A stretch of 64,000 bases of DNA from DAOTVX01 sp034436015 (GCA_034436015.1 DAOTWG010000031.1:101307-165306); one strand, 5' to 3'; shown: positions 27,162 through 35,828, counted from the stretch's first letter. The notes: generated from the sequence alone by a model not told the origin. Numbers and translations: made by a program.

Positions 27162-27309
27162 GGGAGGTCTCCTTTGAGAAAGTTTTGGCGTAGGTTCAGA
27201 GCATTGAGTACCTTGCGTCAGCCTTCTTTGCATGGGAAAAGGCAAGCGCAATTAATTGTAACGCTGTTGCTTGGGTGCGCAAGGCCTGGGGAGGGCCGGA
27301 ATGTGGCTT

Positions 27310-28218
27310 TTACCACTCGCGCGCGCCGGCCAGGAAGGCTTTGCCCGACATGGGTTTCCGTCCCGCGGGCTGGACCTCTTCCAACACCAAGGCGGCCTCT
27401 CTGCAGCCGATGGCCGGGTATCCATCCACGACCAGGCGTTGCCCGCTAGCGGCGTTGGCGTCATTCCATACACGGGCGCGCCAGACTTGGAGCGGCGCGC
27501 CGCGCCATTCGAACCAGGTGCCCGGCCAAGGATTCATCGCACGAACATGGCGCTCGAGTTCGAAAGCAGTTTTGTGGAAGTCCAATCGGCCATCCTCTTT
27601 CTTCAGCAGAGGAGCGTACGTGACACCCTGCGATGGCTGCGGCGTGGGTTGTAGCCAACCGCTCAGGTAGGCAGGCAGCGTCTCGATCAGGAGTTCCGCT
27701 CCAAGCGCGGCGAGGCGGAGAGAAAGGCTGGCGGCTGTGTCGTCTGGGGCAATCGGCGCGACGCGCTGGGCGAGAATCGGGCCGGTGTCCACACCGGCGT
27801 CCATTTTCATGATGGTCACACCGGTTTGCGTATCGCCGGCGAGGAGAGCGGCCTGAATGGGCGACGCGCCGCGCCAGCGCGGGAGCAAGGAGGCGTGAAC
27901 GTTCACACATCCGTAGGGGGGCAGTTCCAGCACGTCCGGTCTGAGAATCTGACCGAACGCCGCGACCACGATCAAATCCGGAGACCAAGAGTGAAGCTGC
28001 TCCATGGCAGCCGAATCGCATAGCCGTTCCGGTTGCATTACGGCCAACCCTAACCGCTCGGCGCATACTTTGACCGGCGGCGGACGACTGCGGCCGCCGC
28101 GTCCGGCCGGACGGTCGGGCTGGGTTACCACGCCGACAAGAGTGTATCGACGCGCCAGCGCTTCCAGAACCAGCGCGGCGAATTCGGGGGATCCCATAAA
28201 GACGAGGCGAGGAGACAT
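27310..28218 (-). CDS. fmt: Methionyl-tRNA formyltransferase
   Basis: Formylates the amino group of Met-tRNAfMet using 10-formyltetrahydrofolate, for translation initiation. The protein is about 302 residues. The hydrolase fold begins with RLVFMGSPEFA, and the folate site and catalytic region are shown by NVHASLLPRWRGASPIQ and MKMDAGVDTGP. The C-terminal OB-like domain follows (RAMNPWPGTWFEW). I use ATG 28218 with GGAG upstream; the open frame continues 35 codons further but without family similarity. The gene is first in a minus-strand run with acnA and diverges from the FHA locus. Confidence 0.92.
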   Translation of the reverse strand: MSPRLVFMGSPEFAALVLEALARRYTLVGVVTQPDRPAGRGGRSRPPPVKVCAERLGLAVMQPERLCDSAAMEQLHSWSPDLIVVAAFGQILRPDVLELPPYGCVNVHASLLPRWRGASPIQAALLAGDTQTGVTIMKMDAGVDTGPILAQRVAPIAPDDTAASLSLRLAALGAELLIETLPAYLSGWLQPTPQPSQGVTYAPLLKKEDGRLDFHKTAFELERHVRAMNPWPGTWFEWRGAPLQVWRARVWNDANAASGQRLVVDGYPAIGCREAALVLEEVQPAGRKPMSGKAFLAGAREW

Positions 28219-28446
28219 TACATGCTCCGAGGTGAATTGTTTTGCGCGCGATTTCAACGCAACGGCAAGCGTCGAAGCAGGTGTGTGTGGAGCCGCCTGG
28301 GTTTCAGTGCTAACACCGCTCATCTCCGGCGGGGAGCAGAGTTCCCCTGCGTCCGCGCCGGCAAGCCGGCCGGAAGCCGACTTGCAGTTTGCTCGGAGGC
28401 GGAGGGAGGAAAAATTCTGTCGAGATCCATCGTTTCACGATGCATG

Positions 28447-28452
28447 ATTATA
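28447..28452 (-). promoter_or_regulatory. Candidate -10 element for fmt
   Basis: A perfect TATAAT reads on the minus strand in the 307-nt gap between the divergent fmt and FHA genes. A -35 match is poor (TAGAAC, 18 nt upstream). It would give an fmt leader of about 220 nt. Apart from this and the oppositely directed FHA promoter, the gap shows no gene. Confidence 0.4.
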
Positions 28453-28490
28453 CCGCCTTTGTCATCGCGCGTTCTATGGCTTGGTTTTCC

Positions 28491-28519
28491 TTCCAAAAAA
28501 ACGCCAATCGCCCTATAAT
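28491..28519 (+). promoter_or_regulatory. Promoter of the FHA/SEDS locus, predicted leaderless
   Basis: TATAAT at 28514-28519 has a weak -35 (TTCCAA, 17 nt upstream). The GTG start codon of the first gene begins 6 nt after the -10, so transcription would start at or next to the start codon. Confidence 0.55.
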
Positions 28520-28525
28520 AGAAGT

Positions 28526-29332
28526 GTGAAACTGGAAGAACTTGAAACTCGCTTGCAGGCGCTTATCGAAGAGCACTTGTTCCATCTTTTGCCGAGTTAT
28601 ACCCCCGAGGAACGCGTTGCCCGGAAACTTGCCCTTTCCATGCAGGAGAACCTGCGCGAAACGTCGCAAGGCGTGCAGGCGCCGAATATTTATATCCTGA
28701 GGGCGCATCCCGCCACCCTGACACGCTGGACCGGGGAAAGAGGCTTGCTGGATAGACTGGCGGAGGCGCTGTATACGGTCGGCAACGAGGCCGGCTGGTC
28801 TTTTCTGAGCCGTCCGGTGTTGCGTACCGTTGCGGACGCCTCGCTGGCGGAGGGCGAAATCCACATCCTGGTTTCGTTCGGGGAAGGGGAAGCCGCCGAA
28901 ACATTGGGCATGACGCCGCCGGCCGGCGTATCCGAAGAAGCAGCGATCCCGCCGGACGCGTTCCTCATCTTGAACGGCGTCAGGATTATTCCTCTGACGC
29001 GTCCCGTGATCAACATCGGTCGCCGACACGACAATCATGTTGTGCTGGACGACCCGCGCGTCTCGCGCAGCCATGCCCAGCTGCGCGCGATCAAGGGGCG
29101 CTACGTCATCTTCGATTTGAACTCGACCGGCGGAACCTATGTCAACAATCAGCGCGTCAAGCAGAGCGTGCTGTATCCGGGGGACGTGATTTCGTTGGCC
29201 GGGGTCATGCTGATTTATGGACAGGATTTGCCCGTGTCCAGGCCAATCACTGAATCCAAGCCGCAGTCGGCTCCCGGCGGCGAAAGGCCCACCGTCATTT
29301 TGAAGTGGGATGATAATTCGTCGGGGACATGA
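28526..29332 (+). CDS. FhaA-like protein (DUF3662-type N-terminus plus FHA domain)
   Basis: A 268-residue cytoplasmic protein. The N-terminal 120 residues resemble the DUF3662 domain of actinobacterial FhaA (KLEELETRLQALIEEH, then VGNEAGWSFLSRPVL). The C-terminal FHA domain shows INIGRRHDNHVVL, RVSRSHAQLRA and NSTGGTYVNN, the phosphothreonine-binding residues. FhaA in mycobacteria binds phosphorylated partners of cell-wall synthesis. I chose the GTG at 28526 because the -10 box is just upstream; an ATG at 28481 would lie before the promoter. It overlaps the next gene by 4 nt (ATGA). Confidence 0.8.
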   Translation: MKLEELETRLQALIEEHLFHLLPSYTPEERVARKLALSMQENLRETSQGVQAPNIYILRAHPATLTRWTGERGLLDRLAEALYTVGNEAGWSFLSRPVLRTVADASLAEGEIHILVSFGEGEAAETLGMTPPAGVSEEAAIPPDAFLILNGVRIIPLTRPVINIGRRHDNHVVLDDPRVSRSHAQLRAIKGRYVIFDLNSTGGTYVNNQRVKQSVLYPGDVISLAGVMLIYGQDLPVSRPITESKPQSAPGGERPTVILKWDDNSSGT

Positions 29333-29802
29333 GCGCCTTGCTGTTCCTCGTTCTGCGCATTTTGCTCGTCGCGGCACTATACTTGTTCGTTGGATGGGCG
29401 CTCTTTGTCCTGTGGAGGGACGTACGTTACCAGGGGCAACGGATCGTCAGCCGCAAGATTCCCGTGCTCGAACTTACCTTCCAGCCTCCGGCTTCTCTGG
29501 CCGAGACGCGCCGCTTTTGTCAGACGGAAGTGGTCATCGGGCGGACTGTCAGTTGTGATTGCGCCATCCTGGATGAGACGATCTCTGCTCGTCATGCGCG
29601 TCTACGCTACCATCATAACCACTGGTGGCTGGAAGACCTGGGTTCGACCAACGGCACTCTGCTCAATCAACAACGCCTCGATATGCCGGCGGTGATCATT
29701 TCTGGCGACCGTTTTACCTGTGGAAAGACGTCCTTTCTCATCCGCATCGAGGACAATGAAAGTTTTCCGGAGACCTTTCCGTCGTCGCAAGGCAATGGCT
29801 AG
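29329..29802 (+). CDS. FhaB-like membrane-anchored FHA protein
   Basis: A 157-residue protein. One N-terminal membrane helix (residues about 4-28) is followed by a short linker and an FHA domain with VIGRTVSCDCAI, ISARHARLR and GSTNGTLLN, the phosphothreonine-binding loop residues. This layout is that of FhaB/FipA, which links phospho-signalling to septum and wall synthesis in actinobacteria. Its start overlaps the FhaA-like stop, and the SEDS fusion begins 12 nt downstream, so it is part of one operon. No Ser/Thr kinase or phosphatase gene is present in the locus. Confidence 0.8.
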   Translation: MSALLFLVLRILLVAALYLFVGWALFVLWRDVRYQGQRIVSRKIPVLELTFQPPASLAETRRFCQTEVVIGRTVSCDCAILDETISARHARLRYHHNHWWLEDLGSTNGTLLNQQRLDMPAVIISGDRFTCGKTSFLIRIEDNESFPETFPSSQGNG

Positions 29803-29814
29803 GGGGTTGCTCCG

Positions 29815-32247
29815 ATGGTTCCCCCTCCTTCGTTCTTTGTCCCACGTCGAATCCAGACTCGCCTTCTATGGTTGGCGGCATTATTCCTCTTGCTGTTCTC
29901 GCTGGCTTTGACCTTTGCGCCTGCGGTGCGGGAGCGCTCTTGGCAGGCGACTCTGCGTTGGTCGCATTGGCTTGGTTTCGCTATGTGGTGCCTGGTTTTT
30001 GGGATAGCCCAGCTACAAGCACGGAAATACCTGCCGGAGGCCGATCCGTTCTTGCTGCCGATTGCGGCGTTACTGAGCGGCTGGGGATTATTGACTATCT
30101 GGCGGCTGGATGCTTCCTTCGGCTTGCGACAAACGTTGTGGTTAGGGCTGGCCGGGGCGGCGTTGATTCTGGGGTTGCGTCTTTCTCCTACCTTACACTT
30201 TCTGCGCCGTTACAAATATCTTTGGCTCAGCGGCGGCCTCCTGTTGCTGTTGTTGACTTTCGTCTTTGGTACACACCCGCTTGGGAATGGACCACGGCTG
30301 TGGTTGGGGTGTTGCGGTGTCTATTTTCAACCCTCGGAGCCGTTGAAGTTATTGCTGGTGGTGTACCTGGCAGCGTATCTTTCGGAGCGCTTGCCGCTTC
30401 CGGCGCGTCAGATGACGTTGTTGGCGCCTACGGCAGTTTTGACCGGTTTGGCGCTCGCATTGTTGATTTTGCAGCGCGATTTAGGGACAGCTTCCTTGTT
30501 TTTCCTCTTGTATAGCGCCATTCTGTGGGCGGCTACCAATCAAGCACGTTTCCTGGCGCTGAGTCTGGCAGGGCTGTGCGTGGCAGGTGGGTTGGGTTAT
30601 TTCTTTATGGACGTGGTGCGCTTGCGCATTGATGCCTGGCTCAACCCCTGGCTAGATCCGAGCGGGCGCTCCTATCAAGTGGTTCAATCGCTGATAGCAG
30701 TGGCCAATGGCGGCGTGTTTGGACGTGGTCCCGGTCTGGGGAATCCTCGGCTGGTTCCGGTTGCCATCTCCGACTCCATTTTCTCGGCTATCGCGGAAGA
30801 GACCGGCTTGATGGGAATGTTGGCGCTGATCGTCCTGGTGGGGATGTTGCTCGCACGGGGCATGCGGATTTCGTTGCGCGCGCCCGATTGCTTTCGCCGC
30901 CTGCTGGCTCTTGGTCTGACGGTTTACCTGAGTTTGCAATCGCTGGTCATCATGGGCGGAAATTTACGTCTCCTTCCTCTGACCGGCGTTACCTTGCCGT
31001 TTCTTTCCTATGGTGGCTCTTCCCTGCTTACGGCGTTTTTGTCTATCCTCTTTCTGTTGTTAATTTCAGGCCAGGCGGAAGAGGAACCTGCTTATCTCAC
31101 CTCCGCGCGTCCCTTCTTCGGGTTGACGGCGTTGCTGGGTACAGGCCTGGTGGCCGTGGCGCTGAGCGGCTTGTGGTGGAGCGTTTGGCGTGGCCCAGAT
31201 CTGTTGATTCGCACCGATAACGCGCGGCGCGCCATTTCCGACCGATATGTTCGGCGCGGCGCGATACTGGATCGCGAAAATCGTCCGCTGGTCATGACGC
31301 AGGGCGATGCCGGCGAATACCGGCGCGTTTACCTGTACCCTGACTTGGCGCCTGTCTTGGGATATACACATCCCGTCTACGGTCAGGCCGGTTTGGAGGC
31401 CTCGCTGGATGAATACTTGCGCGGCTTGCGGGGTCATCCGGCCAGCCTGCTCTGGTGGCATCGTCTCCTGTATGGTCAACCGCCTCCAGGCCTGGACGTG
31501 CGCCTGAGTCTGGACCTAGATTTGCAACAGGCGACGGCCTCGCTTTTGCGTGGGCGGAGCGGCGCGGCCGTGTTGTTGAATGCGTACAGCGGCGAGGTCC
31601 TAGTCATGGCTTCGCTGCCTGCCTATGATCCCAATGTCCTAGATGCCGACGTCGCGGCTTTGCTTTCGGATCCGCGCGCGCCTCTGCTCAATCGCGCGGC
31701 TCAGGGCCGTTATCCGCCGGGAGAGGCGATTCAACTCTTTTTACAAGTGGCCGACCTGACCGGAGCCTCCGCGGAAGAGAAGCAGGCTTTCTATCAACGA
31801 GCGGGTTTCTATACGGCTCCTGCGGCGCGTTTACTGGTGGCGCAGCCCTCGCCGCCGCGAGGGGAACTGCTGATCAGCCCGTTGCAAATGGCGCTGGCAG
31901 CTGCCGCGCTAAACCATGGCGGTGTGCGTCCGGCCCCGCGATTGGCCTTGGCCGTCCATACACCGCAGCAAGGTTGGGTTGTCTTGCCGCCGTTGAGTGA
32001 GCCGGTGCGAGTCTTCTCCGAAGAACAAACGCGCGCCGCATTGGAAGCGCTAAGGGGGGAGGGAATGTTCTGGGAGTGGAGTGGTCAGGGTCGTCTGGGG
32101 GAACAGATGGTTACGTGGTACCTGGCCGGAACCCCCTTGGATTGGGCCGGCCCACCTCTGACGTTGGTCTTGTTGCTGGAGGAGAGCCAGCCATGGGATA
32201 TTCGCCAGATTGGACAGGCCATTTTGGAGGCTGCAGTGCGGCCGTAA
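29815..32247 (+). CDS. FtsW/RodA (SEDS) polymerase fused to a degenerate PBP transpeptidase domain
   Basis: 810 residues. Residues about 15-420 form the multi-helix SEDS glycosyltransferase with LQRDLGTAS, GRGPGLGNPR, the likely catalytic Asp in AISDSIFSAIAEE (D320) and LPFLSYGGSSLL. A further helix (about 433-453) leads into a class-B PBP-like extracellular part: YVRRGAILDRENRPL, then a transpeptidase-like region with NRAAQGRYPPG. The catalytic SxxK (normally PPGSTFK) reads PPGEAIQ, so Ser is Glu637 and Lys is Gln640. The KTG motif reads SGQGRLGE. The transpeptidase must therefore be inactive, while the SEDS part looks intact. It is the third gene of the FHA operon. It probably polymerises glycan strands, with the PBP part acting as a built-in partner. 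Confidence 0.85.
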   Translation: MVPPPSFFVPRRIQTRLLWLAALFLLLFSLALTFAPAVRERSWQATLRWSHWLGFAMWCLVFGIAQLQARKYLPEADPFLLPIAALLSGWGLLTIWRLDASFGLRQTLWLGLAGAALILGLRLSPTLHFLRRYKYLWLSGGLLLLLLTFVFGTHPLGNGPRLWLGCCGVYFQPSEPLKLLLVVYLAAYLSERLPLPARQMTLLAPTAVLTGLALALLILQRDLGTASLFFLLYSAILWAATNQARFLALSLAGLCVAGGLGYFFMDVVRLRIDAWLNPWLDPSGRSYQVVQSLIAVANGGVFGRGPGLGNPRLVPVAISDSIFSAIAEETGLMGMLALIVLVGMLLARGMRISLRAPDCFRRLLALGLTVYLSLQSLVIMGGNLRLLPLTGVTLPFLSYGGSSLLTAFLSILFLLLISGQAEEEPAYLTSARPFFGLTALLGTGLVAVALSGLWWSVWRGPDLLIRTDNARRAISDRYVRRGAILDRENRPLVMTQGDAGEYRRVYLYPDLAPVLGYTHPVYGQAGLEASLDEYLRGLRGHPASLLWWHRLLYGQPPPGLDVRLSLDLDLQQATASLLRGRSGAAVLLNAYSGEVLVMASLPAYDPNVLDADVAALLSDPRAPLLNRAAQGRYPPGEAIQLFLQVADLTGASAEEKQAFYQRAGFYTAPAARLLVAQPSPPRGELLISPLQMALAAAALNHGGVRPAPRLALAVHTPQQGWVVLPPLSEPVRVFSEEQTRAALEALRGEGMFWEWSGQGRLGEQMVTWYLAGTPLDWAGPPLTLVLLLEESQPWDIRQIGQAILEAAVRP

Positions 32248-32582
32248 GTGGACAGAGGTGGAATCCGTTTCGCAGTCGTTCGCCGGAAAATGCGCTTGCT
32301 TCCCTCCCCCGTTGGTTTCCGAACAATCGCGAGATGCCAAAACACGCGCCGGAGTGGGGGTATTGTGCAGGCAAGCGTTGTCGGCGATACGGCTCTGCGA
32401 GACAACTTTTAGGAATGGTATCCACAACTTTTGCCTGGACACGCCGGCGCCGAATTGCTGTTCTGGCATCTGCCCCTGTAGTCCAACTGGCGATTTCTGC
32501 GACGGGGGACATCCTACCTTAGCCGATCGCGGCCCCGACCGTACGCTGACGTCGGCGCCAACTTCGGAGACGTGGAGGAACT
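32248..32582 (+). other. Gap with no recognised gene
   Basis: The 335 nt between the SEDS fusion and the macro-domain gene hold several overlapping open frames, none with a ribosome binding site or family resemblance. A weak hairpin with TTTT (32377-32410: GTTGTC, 18-nt loop, GACAAC, TTTT) could terminate the FHA/SEDS transcript. Confidence 0.35.
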
Positions 32583-33143
32583 CTATCTTGCAAGGTTCTG
32601 GTTTGTGTAGTTTTCAAGCGCCTTTACAAACGCCTCATAGGCTTTTGAATCGTACAGGCAAAACGCCACGCGTTCCAGGCCGGTTTCTCTTTGCAGGTAG
32701 GCGATTGCGGCTCCCAGAATAACCCGCGCCGCTTCCGATAGAGGATAGCCAAAGATGCCGGTGCTGATGGCCGGCAGAGCGATGGTCTTTAGGTGGTAGG
32801 CGTCTGCCAGTTGCAGTGCTGACGTGATAGCGGAAGCCAACAACTCGGCGGAGCGAGGCGTCCCATCGTACACCGGTCCGACGGCGTGAATCACGTAACG
32901 GGCGCGCAGGTTGCCGGCAGACGTGATGGCCGCGCTGCCGGTTGGGACGCGCTTGTGCTGCCGAATCCAGGCCTCGCTTTCCTGTTGAACGACTGGCCCT
33001 CCCTTGCGCGCAATCGCGCCGGCCACGCCGCCGCTGTGCACCAAATGCTCGTTCGCGGCGTTGACGATAGCGTCGGTCGCTATCTCCGTAATATCGCCGA
33101 TTTGCAATTCCAAAACGGTGCGTCCGATTTGTACTTTCGTCAT
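32583..33143 (-). CDS. Macro-domain protein (MacroD/YmdB-like ADP-ribose-binding)
   Basis: A single macro domain of 186 residues that would bind ADP-ribose and probably hydrolyse O-acetyl-ADP-ribose or remove mono-ADP-ribose. Seen: DAIVNAANEHLVHSGGVAGAI, where the NAAN and GGVAG loops contact the ligand, then RYVIHAVGPVYDG and LPAISTGIFGYP. The start codon is 3 nt after the rlmN stop, so the two are translationally coupled. No adjacent ADP-ribosyltransferase or sirtuin is visible. Confidence 0.88.
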   Translation of the reverse strand: MTKVQIGRTVLELQIGDITEIATDAIVNAANEHLVHSGGVAGAIARKGGPVVQQESEAWIRQHKRVPTGSAAITSAGNLRARYVIHAVGPVYDGTPRSAELLASAITSALQLADAYHLKTIALPAISTGIFGYPLSEAARVILGAAIAYLQRETGLERVAFCLYDSKAYEAFVKALENYTNQNLAR

Positions 33144-33146
33144 TCT

Positions 33147-34247
33147 TTAACTCGCGATGGTCTGCCTACGTCTCGCGTGTTCTTGCTGTTCGCTCTCTGT
33201 CTTGTTCCCCAATTGTCCGCAACCGGCCTGGATCTCCACGCCGCGTCGCAGGCGAATGGTGCAGGGGATGCCGGCCTGCGTGAGGATATCGCGGAAGGCT
33301 TCAGCTCGCTGGCGCGAACTTGGCTGACCGGAGTAACGGCTCGTCGGATTGAGTGGAATGAGGTTCATGTGACAGAGGAGACCTTTCAGACGTTGCGTCA
33401 GCAGACGCGCTTGTTGTGGCGAGTCGTTGACATCGCGAATCAACGCCCATTCGAACGTGATGCGGCGTTTGCTGACAGCAACATATTGCCGACAGGCTTC
33501 GAGCAATTCGGCGAGGGGATAGGTGTGGGCTATGGGAATCAGCGCCGCGCGCAGGTCGTCGTCGGCAGCGTGAAGCGAAATAGCTAAATTGACCTGTCTC
33601 TTCTCGGCAGTGAAACGTCGGATTCCCGGTGTCAGTCCAACGGTTGATATAGTAAATCGCCTCGCTCCAAGATTAAAGCCGTGAGGGTCGTTAAGGCGAT
33701 CAATGGCGGCCATAGTGTTTTCGTAATTGTGGAAGGGTTCGCCCATGCCCATGACAACGATGTTGGTCACCACTTGTCCCTCGTTCTGCAAAAGACGGGC
33801 GTGGTGCATAACCTGCGCGACGATCTCCCCGCTGGAGAGATTGCGGCGGTATCCCATCTGTCCTGTGGCACAGAACACGCAGCCGATAGCGCAACCCACC
33901 TGCGTGGAAATACAGAGCGTGTTGCGCTGTTCGTATTGCATCAAGACGGTCTCGATAGGCTGACCATCGCTCAAGGTAAAGAGCGTTTTGCAAGCCAGCC
34001 CGTCCTTTGAGGTTAACGATTTGTGCGGCGTGAGAGGCTGAAAGCAGAAGGATTCCGCCAGGCGTGTACGGAGCGTTTTGGGTAGGTTCGTGAATTGATC
34101 CGGCTCATGCCAGAGGAGGCGATACAACCCTTCCCAGATTTGCCGGGCGCGATAGATCGGCTCTCCCCAAGCCGTCATCTGGTCGGTGAATTCGGCGAGA
34201 GAAAGATCGTAGATGAGCCGAGGTTGGCGAGAGGAGGAAGGGAACAT
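33147..34247 (-). CDS. rlmN: Dual-specificity 23S rRNA/tRNA adenine-C2 methyltransferase RlmN
   Basis: A radical-SAM enzyme that methylates C2 of A2503 in 23S rRNA and of A37 in some tRNAs. The cluster motif is CAIGCVFCATG. MGMGEPFHNYENT, TISTVGLTPGI and SLHAADDDLRAALIP are RlmN/Cfr hallmarks, and the acceptor Cys is probably in AGCGQLG near the C-terminus. The protein is 366 residues, the usual length. No ribosome binding site is evident at ATG 34247, which lies 11 nt after the Zn-ribbon gene stop, suggesting coupling in a permease to Zn-ribbon to rlmN to macro-domain operon. Confidence 0.93.
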   Translation of the reverse strand: MFPSSSRQPRLIYDLSLAEFTDQMTAWGEPIYRARQIWEGLYRLLWHEPDQFTNLPKTLRTRLAESFCFQPLTPHKSLTSKDGLACKTLFTLSDGQPIETVLMQYEQRNTLCISTQVGCAIGCVFCATGQMGYRRNLSSGEIVAQVMHHARLLQNEGQVVTNIVVMGMGEPFHNYENTMAAIDRLNDPHGFNLGARRFTISTVGLTPGIRRFTAEKRQVNLAISLHAADDDLRAALIPIAHTYPLAELLEACRQYVAVSKRRITFEWALIRDVNDSPQQARLLTQRLKGLLCHMNLIPLNPTSRYSGQPSSRQRAEAFRDILTQAGIPCTIRLRRGVEIQAGCGQLGNKTESEQQEHARRRQTIAS

Positions 34248-34258
34248 ACGGTCTGCAA

Positions 34259-35014
34259 TTACAGATTCTGGTAACGGGACTCATCGAGGGCGCGCTTTAG
34301 ACGTTCGTCCTCGCTCTCTGTCGCAAGTTGTACGGATTCGAGACGTTCCTGTTCGGCGCGTTCGGCGGCGCGCAGCCTTTCCCTGGAAAGGCTGCGCACA
34401 AGACTCCATTTGCCGCAATAGGGGCAACGTTCGAACTTGCCTGCTAGCAGGTTCAAGCCCCAAATATGGAAGGCGAACGGACGCCGACAATGCGGACAGA
34501 TTCCGCCGCCCAGCGGGTAAACGCGCGGTGCGCCGGCTGCCAGATCCGTCTTCCCGCGCCGACCGGTTATTGTTGGCAAAAGAGCGGTAACCAGAATGCC
34601 GATCACAACCAGGGCGAGCAATGGCCCGACAATCTTCCCTACGGTTTCCCGGCCGGCCTCCGGCGTGACGAAGTTGACTCGGATAACGCGCGATGCGAGC
34701 TGCCGGCCGTCAGCGGTATATCCAATGGCGCAAAGGTCATGCTTGCCAAGCGGGTAGTTATCGGTGTGGAATTGCACGCGGAACGGCGGTTCGGTGTCGG
34801 CGGCGAGGAGAATTGCATCTAGGTAAAACTCCACGCGCGTTAGATTCTCTGGCCCGCTTGCTTTCAGGGAGAACAATCCCTGAATATCACGCCCACCTCC
34901 ATATCCCCAATCGCGTGCGAGGGTGATGGCGAGTTCCTCTTCTTGTGCGTGAGCCAATATCGTCCACAGCAGGAATGTCAGAACACCGATGAGAGAAGCA
35001 AGGGTACGCTTCAC
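34259..35014 (-). CDS. Membrane protein: signal peptide, Ig-like domain, one TM helix, cytoplasmic zinc ribbon
   Basis: 251 residues, GTG start at 35014 with GAGG upstream. Residues 1-23 are a signal peptide (ending ILAHAQ). Residues about 28-118 look like an extracytoplasmic Ig-like beta sandwich (VEFYLDAILLAADTEPPF). Residues about 127-150 are a membrane helix. The cytoplasmic tail has two Cys pairs, CPHC and CPYC, forming a zinc ribbon, then a charged, probably coiled-coil end (RERLRAAERAEQERLE). I do not recognise the family. It lies 19 nt after an ABC-2 permease gene and 11 nt before rlmN. It may assist the permease or sense the envelope; neither is shown. Confidence 0.7.
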   Translation of the reverse strand: MKRTLASLIGVLTFLLWTILAHAQEEELAITLARDWGYGGGRDIQGLFSLKASGPENLTRVEFYLDAILLAADTEPPFRVQFHTDNYPLGKHDLCAIGYTADGRQLASRVIRVNFVTPEAGRETVGKIVGPLLALVVIGILVTALLPTITGRRGKTDLAAGAPRVYPLGGGICPHCRRPFAFHIWGLNLLAGKFERCPYCGKWSLVRSLSRERLRAAERAEQERLESVQLATESEDERLKRALDESRYQNL

Positions 35015-35033
35015 GGCGCCTCGCTTTCTTTTC

Positions 35034-35828
35034 TCACTTCCAGCGTGTGAGAATCGATTCGCGTTCGAAGATCTCGCCGGCCAGGTAGAGCAGGAGAATG
35101 TCGAGGAAAAGCAACGTCAGGGCGACCAGCGAAATGATTTGAGCGTTCAGGACGAAGAAGCCGGCCATTTGCCCAAATAATCCGATCAGGATGGGAACGA
35201 TGACGACCATGGAAATCTGTTCGGCGACGCGCGGATCGTTGACGCGCGAGGAGACGATGAGCGCAAAGATGGAAGCAAGTATGGCCAGCAGAGGGCCAAC
35301 CAGAAAAATCGCGATCAACCAGCGCGGCGCAAACAGGGCAGCAAGCAATATCTTGTCTGCGACGAGCAGCCAGCTTCCCAACGCGAAGAGACCGAACGCG
35401 GCAAAGGTTGCCAGGATGGCTGGGAGAACCGCTGCCAGACATTTCGCGGCAAGGAGTTCCAGTGTAGTGATGGGAGTAGCAAGCAGGGGTTCTAGGCTGC
35501 GAGTGGTCTTCTCGCCGACAATGGAGTAAGCAGCCATGGTCACCGGGATAGCGACCGGAATGACCATGAACATCATCATGAACTGACTTACCAGAAAGAC
35601 TTGCAGGCAATCCGTGATGCTGGAATCCATGTTCTGGCAGAGGCTGCCGGCGATCTCGGGTGGAATATCGCTCTCCAATCCTGCGTTGAGACTATCTCGT
35701 GTGGCATGCAACACGATGAGTGGGATGGCGGTCAACAGCAGCGGCAGAAAGGCCACTGTGAAGATGACCATGCGATTGCGGAAAACCTCTGCCCATTCTT
35801 TGCGAATGATGGTTTGAATCTTCTTCAT
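35034..35828 (-). CDS. ABC-2/NatB-type ABC transporter permease
   Basis: A 264-residue permease with KKIQTIIRKEWAEVFRNR at the N-terminus (typical cytoplasmic entry of ABC-2 exporters), a first membrane helix, an extracellular loop of about 50 residues and then five more helices. SIVGEKTTRSLEPLLATPI is the conserved coupling region of the NatB family. I use ATG 35828; the open frame continues 61 codons upstream but with a low-complexity sequence unlike the family. No ATPase gene lies beside it, so the nucleotide-binding partner must be encoded elsewhere. It is first in the run with the Zn-ribbon protein, rlmN and the macro-domain gene. Confidence 0.8.
   Translation of the reverse strand: MKKIQTIIRKEWAEVFRNRMVIFTVAFLPLLLTAIPLIVLHATRDSLNAGLESDIPPEIAGSLCQNMDSSITDCLQVFLVSQFMMMFMVIPVAIPVTMAAYSIVGEKTTRSLEPLLATPITTLELLAAKCLAAVLPAILATFAAFGLFALGSWLLVADKILLAALFAPRWLIAIFLVGPLLAILASIFALIVSSRVNDPRVAEQISMVVIVPILIGLFGQMAGFFVLNAQIISLVALTLLFLDILLLYLAGEIFERESILTRWK

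Noticed and set aside
28481..28525. Upstream ATG giving a longer FhaA-like protein.
   Set aside because: It would start before the predicted promoter, and the added residues are unrelated to the family.
32076..32722. Overlapping open frames on both strands after the SEDS fusion.
   Set aside because: No motif, no ribosome binding site, and they run into known genes.
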